DNA of 34,831 bases from a virus, in IMG/VR virus record IMGVR_UViG_3300025128_000011, positions 1 to 34,831 of that record. One strand, written 5' to 3'. The translations under genes and the position numbers were made by a program. Positions within the stretch are counted from its first letter, which is position 1; each line of letters starts with the position of its first letter. Below are positions 28,905 to 34,831 of this stretch, one piece after another. The notes under the pieces are model-generated. The model was not told the origin of the DNA. It ran no database searches and saw nothing but the letters and a program-made list of their open reading frames with translations.

Positions 28905-29655
28905 TTACCCAAGTATGCCGCTGTGGACTGATGCGTATCTTGCAGACACAAGGCATCTGTCTACACAGGAGCATGGCGCGTATTTGCTTTTGCTGATGGT
29001 GGCATGGCGCAGACCTGATTGCGATCTGCCTGATGACGATAAATTGCTGGCAAGATTTGCTGGGCTGGGACCGCGACAATGGAAGAATATCAAGGATGCG
29101 GTGCTGGAGTTCTGGACGCTTGAAGACGGTTGCTGGACGCAGAAAAGATTACTTAAAGAGAGGTCGTATGTTGTCAACCGATCCAAGATAAACTCAGCCA
29201 ACGCGCACAAGAGGGACTACACTAAGTCACGGAAAACAAAGAAAACCAAGAATGCAGACGCATCTGTGGAGGAATGCGAAACGGATGCCTCCACACCCAT
29301 ACCCATACCTATAGATAAAGATACTAACGTATCTTTATATAAGCCCCCCGATAAGTTTGAAGAATTTTGGAAGCAATATCCCCGGCGTGTTGCCAAGGGC
29401 GAAGCACGCAAGGCGTACAAGAAAGCAATCAAAAAGGTGGATCACGGAATCATCATGGCTGGGTTGGCCCGATACAACCCGGACCCTGATTTCACATGCC
29501 ACCCAGCGACATGGTTGAACCAAGAGAGGTGGCAAGATGAACCAGATAATCGAGTCAAGGGAGTCACGGCAGAGCGCGTTGAGCCTAGACCGGGACGCGG
29601 TGACATCATTGGAGCGGCACAGCGGTTTCAGGATCGAAGAAAGGTTGTCCAATGA
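28897..29655 (+). CDS. DUF1376 (YdaU-like) replication initiation protein
   Basis: The N-terminal 90 residues match DUF1376: MPLWTDAYLADTRHLSTQEH, then GAYLLLLMVAWRRP, LPDDDKLLARFAG and a W..KR..KER end. A Lys-rich linker with PIPIPIDKD follows (110-140), and then a C-terminal FEEFWKQYPRRVAKGEARKA with HPATWLNQERWQDE, a module repeatedly found in phage O-type replication proteins. It probably loads host replication machinery on the phage origin. No iteron-like origin was noticed inside the gene. It overlaps DpdA by 8 bases. Confidence 0.88.
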   Translation: MASYPSMPLWTDAYLADTRHLSTQEHGAYLLLLMVAWRRPDCDLPDDDKLLARFAGLGPRQWKNIKDAVLEFWTLEDGCWTQKRLLKERSYVVNRSKINSANAHKRDYTKSRKTKKTKNADASVEECETDASTPIPIPIDKDTNVSLYKPPDKFEEFWKQYPRRVAKGEARKAYKKAIKKVDHGIIMAGLARYNPDPDFTCHPATWLNQERWQDEPDNRVKGVTAERVEPRPGRGDIIGAAQRFQDRRKVVQ

Positions 29656-30046
29656 GTTTGATCTGGTTGGCATCCAACTTCCCGCTGACATGACTGTGGC
29701 AGATTTACAACGTGCCAGAGATTACGTCTTGCAGACCACTAAGCCCGCTGATGAGGGGCGGCTGGTGCAGCTATTGGCGCAGATGCAGATGATGATGAAG
29801 CATCGCAATCTGGATGCCGCGCACATGGATTTGATGCTGGCCGGTTATGTAGACAAATTGCGGGAGTACCCGGCAGATGCCGTCGAGGAAGGTTTGAACA
29901 GCCTCTTGGATTCCTGTGAGTGGTTTCCGGCCTGGGCGGAAATGCGCGATGCCATAGCGTGGCGATGCCAGCGGCGGACATTGATGCTGGTGGCAATAGA
30001 CCACGCTATTACCCAGCGGCAGATGCAGAGCATCCGCAGTGCGTGA
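29537..30046 (+). CDS. Helical protein, possible helicase loader partner (169 aa)
   Basis: ATG 29537 has a good SD (GAGG, 7 bases before) although it lies 119 bases inside the replication gene, in another frame. In-frame alternatives are TTG 29644 and ATG 29690. The core is helical: HRNLDAAHMDLMLAGYVDKL, then YPADAVEEGLNSLLDSCEWF and PAWAEMRDAIAWR. The 'L..YP.D.V..AL......FP...E....' pattern is seen in phage proteins encoded next to replication initiators and thought to act as helicase loaders. Function is inferred by position. Confidence 0.65.
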   Translation: MNQIIESRESRQSALSLDRDAVTSLERHSGFRIEERLSNEFDLVGIQLPADMTVADLQRARDYVLQTTKPADEGRLVQLLAQMQMMMKHRNLDAAHMDLMLAGYVDKLREYPADAVEEGLNSLLDSCEWFPAWAEMRDAIAWRCQRRTLMLVAIDHAITQRQMQSIRSA

Positions 30047-30236
30047 AACTCAAGACCCTGTAGTCAACCGCGTGCTGGCAAAGTTTATCCGGCGCAGCGA
30101 CGAAGGAATGCAGCGATTCGGTGTGTCCATGGCCGATGCTGACAAGCCTGTCCTCGAATGGATTGAGGACGCGCAAGAGGAACTAATGGACGCAATCTTG
30201 TACCTAGAAAAACTGAAGGAGCGATTTAATGGCTGA
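30039..30236 (+). CDS. MazG-like small helical phage protein (65 aa)
   Basis: It starts at GTG 30039, overlapping the previous stop by 8 bases. The product has DPVVNRVLAKFIRRSDEGMQ, then RFGVSMADADKPVLEWIEDA and QEELMDAILYLEKLKER. This matches a common short phage protein with the helix pair of MazG-like enzymes (E...E.D). Whether it hydrolyses nucleotides is unknown. It overlaps the next gene by 8 bases. Confidence 0.72.
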   Translation: MRETQDPVVNRVLAKFIRRSDEGMQRFGVSMADADKPVLEWIEDAQEELMDAILYLEKLKERFNG

Positions 30237-30441
30237 ATATTTTGAAGTGAAGACGATGAAGAAAGACCGTGAAGGTAAGGAGCGCGGCCACAAGATAGGC
30301 GCAATGTTCCCGTGGAAGTCAGGCGAGGGGTTCAACATTGTTCTGGATTCTGTGCCGTTGCCAAAGATGAACGATAACGGGGAACTCGAATGCGTCCTGA
30401 TGGTTGCCAAGCCTTATGACAAAAACAAAGCGCCGTTCTGA
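30229..30441 (+). CDS. Unknown small beta-rich protein (70 aa)
   Basis: ATG 30229 follows AAGGAG (30216-30221). The product is basic at the start, then HKIGAMFPWKSGEGFNIVLD and GELECVLMVAKPYDKNK, an all-beta pattern seen in DUF736-like small proteins of phages and plasmids. The fold could bind DNA. Position after the replication genes is consistent with a DNA-related role, without proof. Confidence 0.65.
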   Translation: MAEYFEVKTMKKDREGKERGHKIGAMFPWKSGEGFNIVLDSVPLPKMNDNGELECVLMVAKPYDKNKAPF

Positions 30442-30598
30442 TGACTGTCACGAAGCCAAAAGGGATTGGCAAGAATTGACAGCGCGGTATATTGGATGGC
30501 ATGAGATTGATGCGTATGTCGCGGATGGCTGGCGCATCAACAAAGACATTGGGCATCACGCAGCCCATGCCGTTCTGGCAACAAAGGTGGTGAAGTAG
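30416..30598 (+). CDS. Unknown small protein (60 aa)
   Basis: The chosen start is ATG 30416, inside the end of the previous gene by 26 bases; an earlier in-frame TTG at 30404 is less likely. The product is basic first (TKTKRRSDDCHEAKRDWQEL), then GWHEIDAYVADGWRINKDIG and a His-rich HHAAHAVL. No domain is recognised. Its TAG overlaps the GTG of the TerS-like gene, which supports it as translated. Confidence 0.55.
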   Translation: MTKTKRRSDDCHEAKRDWQELTARYIGWHEIDAYVADGWRINKDIGHHAAHAVLATKVVK

Positions 30599-31035
30599 TG
30601 TCTGGTAGCCCAAGCCCAACAGGTCGATTCGGTGGTGTGCGGAAACTTGAAGACCGGTTGAAAGGCCGGTCCCAAGTTATCGCGCACAACAAGGAAGGTG
30701 TCGCGCAAGCGTTGATCGATATAGCGCGGGCCAACATTACGGATGTGTTGAGTTGGGATTCTGAGGGCAACGTGAAGGTGAAGGCCAGTGCCGACATACC
30801 GGACAACGTAGCCAGTGCCATCAAGAAGATTCGCGTGTCCAAGTCAGAGAATGGTGAGCCATCGCTGGAGTTGGAGATGCACGACAAGATTAGCGTCTTG
30901 CGCGTGCTGGCAAAGAGCGCGGGACTTTTGGAACAACACAAAGCGGATGTGAACACGCCTAGCGTTGTCGGCATCACAATGGTTGGGCCAGAGGTTACGC
31001 AAGTTCAAGAACAACAGGAAAAAGTCGCGGAATGA
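30598..31035 (+). CDS. Small terminase, C-terminal-type protein lacking HTH
   Basis: The 145-aa product starts at GTG 30598. From about residue 35 it matches the second half of Terminase_2-type small subunits: ALIDIARANITDVLSWDSEG, then SADIPDNVASAIKKIRV and a block with LELEMHDKISVLRVLAKSAG. The usual N-terminal HTH (TxKQ..F...Y) is absent; the first 35 residues are basic and Gly/Ser-rich. It lies directly before the large terminase, the normal place for TerS. The missing HTH is present at 16790-17104 on the other strand; see findings. Confidence 0.75.
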   Translation: MSGSPSPTGRFGGVRKLEDRLKGRSQVIAHNKEGVAQALIDIARANITDVLSWDSEGNVKVKASADIPDNVASAIKKIRVSKSENGEPSLELEMHDKISVLRVLAKSAGLLEQHKADVNTPSVVGITMVGPEVTQVQEQQEKVAE

Positions 31036-31046
31036 GCCGCGATAAC

Positions 31047-31099
31047 GGGGATGAGGGGTTTTTATCTAAAGATTAGGTCATTGGGTTGCCCCTCATCCC
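31047..31099. promoter_or_regulatory. Long inverted repeat between TerS-like and TerL genes
   Basis: GGGATGAGGGG (31048-31058) and CCCCTCATCCC (31089-31099) are perfect 11-bp inverted repeats around a 30-base AT-rich loop. The T run follows the first arm rather than the second, so a classic terminator is unlikely. It may be a terminase recognition (pac-like) site or an RNA element controlling TerL. Confidence 0.5.
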
Positions 31100-31112
31100 T
31101 ATGAATTAAAAA

Positions 31113-32639
31113 ATGAGTAATTTTGAAGCTGCAAATCTGAACTTAGATTTCTCGACGGCACCGACTGTCTGGAAGTTTCTACGCGATGACAGTTTCGTGC
31201 GTGGGATCATGGGTCCAGTGGGCAGCGGCAAGAGTTACGCTTGTGCTGCGGAGATTATGCTGCGGGCCGTCAGGCAAAAGCCTAGCCCGCGTGATGGCAT
31301 CCGTTACACGCGATTCGCCGTAGTCCGAAACAGCTACCCCATGCTGAAGACAACGACACTGAAAACGTGGATGGAAATTTTTCCAGAGAATATTTGGGGC
31401 AACGCGCACTGGTCGCCACCCATCACGCATCACATCAAGTTACCGTCCCGTGGTGACGCGCATGGCGTGGATTGCGAAGTCATATTTCTGGCTCTTGACC
31501 AGCCCAAGGATGTACGGAAGTTACTTAGCCTCGAACTAACCGGCGCTTGGATCAACGAGTGCCGAGAGTTACCCAAGGCAATCATCGATGGCTTGTCGCA
31601 CCGTGTCGGCAGATACCCGACACAAGCAGATGGCGGGGCAACATGGCGCGGTATATGGGCCGATACCAACCCCATGGATTCAGATCACTACTGGTATAGG
31701 CTGGCGGAAGGCAAGGAAGCGCCGGGGGGGAAATTTGCGTGGCAGTTTTTCCGGCAACCGTCAGGTGTGTTGGAAACGTCAAGCGAGGACTTGCCTGATC
31801 AACCAGAGTTCAACGGGTTTGTGCAGAGCGCGGGCAAGTGGTGGATGACCAATCCGGTAGCGGAGAACATCCATAATCTACCTGATGGCTACTATGAACA
31901 GCTTGTCGGCGGCAAGAACCTTGATTGGATTCGGTGTTACGCGAAAGGCGAATACACATACGTCCAAGAAGGCAAGAGCATCACGCCGGAATACGACGAT
32001 GACCTGATGACTGTAGACGGGTTGCAGTACGATCCAAGTCTGCCGGTGCAGATAGGTTTGGACTTTGGACTAACGCCCGCCGCGTGTTTTGGGCAGCGCC
32101 ATTCATCCGGGCAATGGCGCATACTGCACGAACTGGTGACGTTCGATATGGGCCTGGAAAGGTTTTGCAATAGCCTCAAAGCTGAGTTGGAAATGATGTT
32201 CCCAAAAGCGGAAGTGATGATATGGGGCGATCCGGCTGGTCAGCAACGTGACCAAATTTATGAAGTAACCGCGTTCGATTTCTTGAAGACAATTGGCATG
32301 TTAGCGCGGCCCGCCGCAACGAACGATTGGAAGACACGGCGCGAAGCCATGGCGGCACCCATGATCAGGTTTATTGACAAGAAACCCGGATTGCTTGTGG
32401 ACAAAAAATGCAACCGGACCCGTAAGGCGTTGGCTGGCGGGTATCACTTTAGCCGCGTCAGTATGGGCAGCGGTCAGGAACGCTTCCGCGATGTGCCGAA
32501 TAAAAACGAACACAGCCATATTGGTGACGCGTATGGCTATCTGGTGCTGGGTGGTGGTGAGCATAAGCGCATGACCAGACGCCCGGCAACGTGGGCCAAG
32601 CTGCCTGTTGCAAGTAGTGATTTTAATGTCTTTGCTTGA
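31113..32639 (+). CDS. Large terminase subunit (TerL)
   Basis: This 508-aa packaging motor has the Walker A GPVGSGKS at residues 34-41, a Walker B-like GAWINE near 145 followed by CRELPKAIIDGL, and an RNase H-type nuclease with Asp in QIGLDFGLT (about 317), GDPAG (about 373) and HIGDAYGY (about 471). It uses ATP to pump DNA into the procapsid and cuts concatemers. The start at ATG 31113 follows only a weak SD. It is followed, with an overlap, by the GNAT-like gene. Confidence 0.95.
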   Translation: MSNFEAANLNLDFSTAPTVWKFLRDDSFVRGIMGPVGSGKSYACAAEIMLRAVRQKPSPRDGIRYTRFAVVRNSYPMLKTTTLKTWMEIFPENIWGNAHWSPPITHHIKLPSRGDAHGVDCEVIFLALDQPKDVRKLLSLELTGAWINECRELPKAIIDGLSHRVGRYPTQADGGATWRGIWADTNPMDSDHYWYRLAEGKEAPGGKFAWQFFRQPSGVLETSSEDLPDQPEFNGFVQSAGKWWMTNPVAENIHNLPDGYYEQLVGGKNLDWIRCYAKGEYTYVQEGKSITPEYDDDLMTVDGLQYDPSLPVQIGLDFGLTPAACFGQRHSSGQWRILHELVTFDMGLERFCNSLKAELEMMFPKAEVMIWGDPAGQQRDQIYEVTAFDFLKTIGMLARPAATNDWKTRREAMAAPMIRFIDKKPGLLVDKKCNRTRKALAGGYHFSRVSMGSGQERFRDVPNKNEHSHIGDAYGYLVLGGGEHKRMTRRPATWAKLPVASSDFNVFA

Positions 32640-33309
32640 AGACATAGAGCGTTTAAACGAACACGTTAAGATCAAGCCGCCGCACAAGATCATAGATTTT
32701 GAACCGGCTCTGTTGCCGATGCTGGAGCCACGCGGCACAGATCGAACGTATTTTGACAATATCCCAAATTTCCATGGCGTGTTAGCCGGGTATGCAGAGA
32801 TCGGGCACGCTCACATGGGCATCACTAATGGCAGACCTGTGTGCATGTTTGGGTGCGTGCCGTTGTGGGCAGGGGTTGCAGAGCTTTGGATGATCACTGA
32901 TGTCAATCTGGCATCATCTGCGCGGACTTTTCACCGATGCACGAAGATGGTGCTAGACATTTATATGTCAGAGTTATCTCTGGTTCGCATACAAATCTGG
33001 ATACATTCGCAAAATGAACGGGCTATCAAGTGGGCAAAGTCCTTGTACTTTGAGCAAGAAGGCACCGCACGGCAGTTTGGGCCGGATGGTGCAGACTTTC
33101 ACTTATTTGCGAGGTTAAAAGATGGGCGGCATATTCTCAGCACCGAAACCTCCGCCACCTCCTCCCGGTCCCGATCCCGAAATGCTCAGAGCGCAGAGGG
33201 AGCAAGAGGAACGGCTAGAGGCACGGGAGCGCGAAAGCCAGCGAGAGTTGGCATCAAGGAAACGCGCAAGGCGGACAGGCGGAAACAGGTTACTTCTGGC
33301 AAACCGTGA
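32626..33309 (+). CDS. GNAT-like phage protein (DUF2833, T7 gp13-like) with overprinted tail
   Basis: ATG 32626 lies in the last codons of TerL. Residues 1-165 resemble the DUF2833/gp13-type GNAT-fold proteins: PLWAGVAELWMITDVNLASS, then ARTFHRCTKMVLDIYM and IWIHSQNERAIKWAKSLYFE with QFGPDGADFHLFARL. Such proteins normally end near here. Instead the frame continues for about 60 Arg/Ser-rich residues (TSATSSRSRSRNAQ...) that overlap the next gene in another frame. That tail is probably an accident of a lost stop. GTTTAAAC (32651) encodes ERLN near the start. Confidence 0.8.
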   Translation: MSLLEDIERLNEHVKIKPPHKIIDFEPALLPMLEPRGTDRTYFDNIPNFHGVLAGYAEIGHAHMGITNGRPVCMFGCVPLWAGVAELWMITDVNLASSARTFHRCTKMVLDIYMSELSLVRIQIWIHSQNERAIKWAKSLYFEQEGTARQFGPDGADFHLFARLKDGRHILSTETSATSSRSRSRNAQSAEGARGTARGTGARKPARVGIKETRKADRRKQVTSGKP

Positions 33310-33388
33310 CAATCCGTTTATGGGTGTGCCCGCGCAACAAACGCTTGGCCCAACCTATAATCGGTCAAGGGCCGGAATAAACGTCTGA
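33122..33388 (+). CDS. Pro-rich conserved phage protein before portal (88 aa)
   Basis: ATG 33122 follows GAGGTTAAAAG. The product starts MGGIFSAPKPPPPPPGPDPE, then a highly charged helix and RKRARRTGGNRLLLANRD. This exact layout (MGG..F..PKPPPPP, charged helix, RR.GG.RLLL) is a small protein I recognise from portal-adjacent positions in many podoviruses. It shares 188 bases with the tail of the GNAT-like gene in another frame. Its stop overlaps the portal ATG. A virion or assembly role is usual but unproven. Confidence 0.85.
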   Translation: MGGIFSAPKPPPPPPGPDPEMLRAQREQEERLEARERESQRELASRKRARRTGGNRLLLANRDNPFMGVPAQQTLGPTYNRSRAGINV

Positions 33389-34831
33389 TGAAAATGTCGG
33401 CGGGCATGTTGACCAAGCGGTATAACGCTGCTTGGTCGCGCAAAGAGAATTGGCGCAATCTCTACGAGCAGTGTTACCAGTATGCTTTGCCGCAACGTAA
33501 TCTTTACGATGGCTATTGGGAAGACGGTCAATCAGGCCGGGTAAAGAACCTACAGGTTTTCGATTCCACTGCCGTTCATGGCGTGCAACGATTCGCCAAC
33601 CGCTTACAGTCCGGCCTTTTCCCGCCTGATAAAAGTTGGATGGAGTTGTTTCCTGGCACTGACATTCCGCCAGAAAGCCAGCCAGAAGTCCGCGAGGGCT
33701 TGCAGATTATCTCAAAGAAGTTTTTTAGCCTACTGCGGCAAACCAATTTCGATCTTGCCATGGGCGAGTTTCTTTTAGACCTGAGTGTTGGCACTGGGGT
33801 CATGTTGGTGCAGCCCGGCGATGATTTGCAACCGATACGGTTTCAGTCGATCCCGCAATACCTCGTAGCGCTTGAGGAAGGCCCGCAAGGCACTGTTGAG
33901 AACGTGTATCGTAAGATGCGTGTTGCAGCGGAAAACATCAAAGTGATCTGGCCTGATGCAAAATTGCCCGCTGTTCTCGAAAGAAAGATCGTGGACGCAC
34001 CGCAAGAAATGGTGAGCTTGCAAGAGTCGACAATCCTCAATGTTCAAGAGGGCGGGTATGGCTATTATGTTTGCTATAAATCCAGCGACAACGAATCGTC
34101 TATGTTGGTATATCGTGAACTAACGACATCACCGTGGATTGTGAGCCGGTTTAGTAAGGTTGCCGGTGAAGTCATGGGCAGAGGCCCGGTTGTTTCCGCG
34201 CTTGGCGACATATTGACGTTGAACAAAGCTGTGGAGTTGTTGCTTAAAAACGCCAGCCTAAACATTAGCGGCGTTTACACAGCCGTAGACGATGGTGTCC
34301 TCAACCCGCAGACGATTCGTATCGTGCCGGGTGCCGTTATCCCTGTGGCGTCAAACGGCGGTGCGCGAGGATCATCCTTGCAACCGTTGCAACGTGCCGG
34401 TGATCTGCAACTGACACAGATCGTCTTGCAAGATTTACGCATGAACATTAAGCGCACGTTGCTTGATGACTCGTTGCCGCCTGACAACATGAGCGCTCGC
34501 AGCGCTACGGAAATCGTAGAACGGATGCGTGAGCTTGCAACGAACTTGGGGTCAGCATTCGGCAGATTGATAACGGAAACCATGGTGCCGTTAGTCCGCC
34601 GGTCTATGTACATTATGAACGAGGCGGGATTGATTGCATTACCGTTGCGGGTGAACGGGCTAGAGGTGCGTGTCGTTCCGGTTAGCCCGTTAGCCAAGGC
34701 ACAGCACTTGGATGACATCCAAGACGCGATGCAATGGGCGCAGATTAGCACAAGCCTGGGTCCAGTGGCGCAAAGCACCGTGAAAGCGGATGCGGTTGCT
34801 GACTATGTTGCCGACAAGCTGGGCGTGCCGA
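33388..34831 (+). CDS. Portal (head-tail connector) protein, N-terminal part
   Basis: It begins at ATG 33388, overlapping the previous TGA, and runs off the right end; it continues at 1-249. The whole protein is about 521 aa. It shows T7 gp8-type features: KRYNAAWSRKENWRNLYEQC at the start, then YALPQRNLYDG, DSTAVHGVQRFANRLQSGLF, PSEPPD.SW-like wing, SARSATEIVERMREL and PLRVNGLEV. These match the 'bacteriophage head to tail connecting protein' family. Twelve copies make the DNA entry ring. Confidence 0.95.
   Translation, partial: MKMSAGMLTKRYNAAWSRKENWRNLYEQCYQYALPQRNLYDGYWEDGQSGRVKNLQVFDSTAVHGVQRFANRLQSGLFPPDKSWMELFPGTDIPPESQPEVREGLQIISKKFFSLLRQTNFDLAMGEFLLDLSVGTGVMLVQPGDDLQPIRFQSIPQYLVALEEGPQGTVENVYRKMRVAAENIKVIWPDAKLPAVLERKIVDAPQEMVSLQESTILNVQEGGYGYYVCYKSSDNESSMLVYRELTTSPWIVSRFSKVAGEVMGRGPVVSALGDILTLNKAVELLLKNASLNISGVYTAVDDGVLNPQTIRIVPGAVIPVASNGGARGSSLQPLQRAGDLQLTQIVLQDLRMNIKRTLLDDSLPPDNMSARSATEIVERMRELATNLGSAFGRLITETMVPLVRRSMYIMNEAGLIALPLRVNGLEVRVVPVSPLAKAQHLDDIQDAMQWAQISTSLGPVAQSTVKADAVADYVADKLGVP
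34705..34831. repeat. Terminal direct repeat (copy 2)
   Basis: Identical to bases 1-127. It marks the overlap of a circular assembly. Confidence 0.95.

Larger units (their letters stand above)
244..32658. repeat. Dispersed GTTTAAAC palindrome family, 17 copies
   Basis: Exact GTTTAAAC is seen starting at 244, 753, 4218, 7348, 11164, 11422, 15931, 16713, 17364, 18205, 19517, 20590, 21916, 23608, 24093, 25900 and 32651. Nine of these are the longer palindrome CGTTTAAACG. Chance expectation in 34.7 kb with equal base use is about 0.5 copies. The copies lie in genes on both strands, read as TTT AAA (Phe-Lys), as CGT TTA AAC (Arg-Leu-Asn), or across a GTT TAA stop. This points to selection on DNA rather than protein. 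Ten copies fall between 15.9 and 25.9 kb. The function is unknown; see findings. Confidence 0.9.

Noticed and set aside
1-34831. tRNA genes or CRISPR arrays
   Set aside because: No complete tRNA cloverleaf and no regularly spaced long repeats with spacers were seen; the tRNA-like piece at 19780-19801 is only a 3' end.

Overview
The window is essentially one complete genome of a small temperate podovirus. Its first 127 bases are repeated exactly as its last 127 bases (1-127 = 34705-34831). The molecule is therefore circular or circularly permuted, about 34,704 bp long, and was opened inside the portal gene. The virion genes are T7-like in order and type: terminase, GNAT-like protein, portal, scaffold, capsid, tail tube proteins A and B, three internal virion proteins, fibre. 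There is no RNA polymerase or DNA polymerase gene, so transcription and DNA synthesis must use host enzymes. The host is probably an alphaproteobacterium, inferred from the GTA-type 3TM holin and the general protein style; this is not proven.

Layout. (1) Rightward late module, 31.1 kb through the circle junction to 16.9 kb: large terminase, portal, small Lys-rich proteins, scaffold, major capsid with its own promoter and structured leader, tail tube proteins, a 1197-aa internal virion protein, fibre genes and chaperone, then membrane proteins, holin and endolysin. (2) Leftward, tightly overlapping module, 16.8-22.8 kb: a small-terminase-like HTH protein, a lone LexA-type DNA-binding domain, an ERF annealing protein, a YqaJ-type exonuclease, an attP-like site, a tyrosine integrase, a winged-helix protein and a serine recombinase. 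(3) Leftward accessory genes, 22.9-25.1 kb: small separate cassettes, several followed by hairpins, including a SprT-like metalloprotease. (4) A divergent control region near 25.1-25.2 kb. (5) Rightward early/middle module, 25.2-31.0 kb: winged-helix protein, ribbon-helix-helix protein, RusA resolvase, MT-A70 methyltransferase, a queuosine-precursor (VUT/YhhQ) transporter, a 79-aa QueF-like protein, a DpdA-like transglycosylase, replication proteins, and half of a small terminase.

The most interesting points are these. A compact predicted 7-deazaguanine DNA-modification cassette joins a transporter, a minimal QueF-like protein lacking the NADPH motif, and DpdA. The 8-bp palindrome GTTTAAAC occurs 17 times, against about 0.5 expected by chance; it falls in all three coding frames and is densest in the leftward module. 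The small terminase appears divided into an HTH half and a C-terminal half about 13.5 kb apart on opposite strands. A candidate attP ends in a tRNA 3'-end-like sequence. Everything here was read by eye from the sequence; no database search was run.
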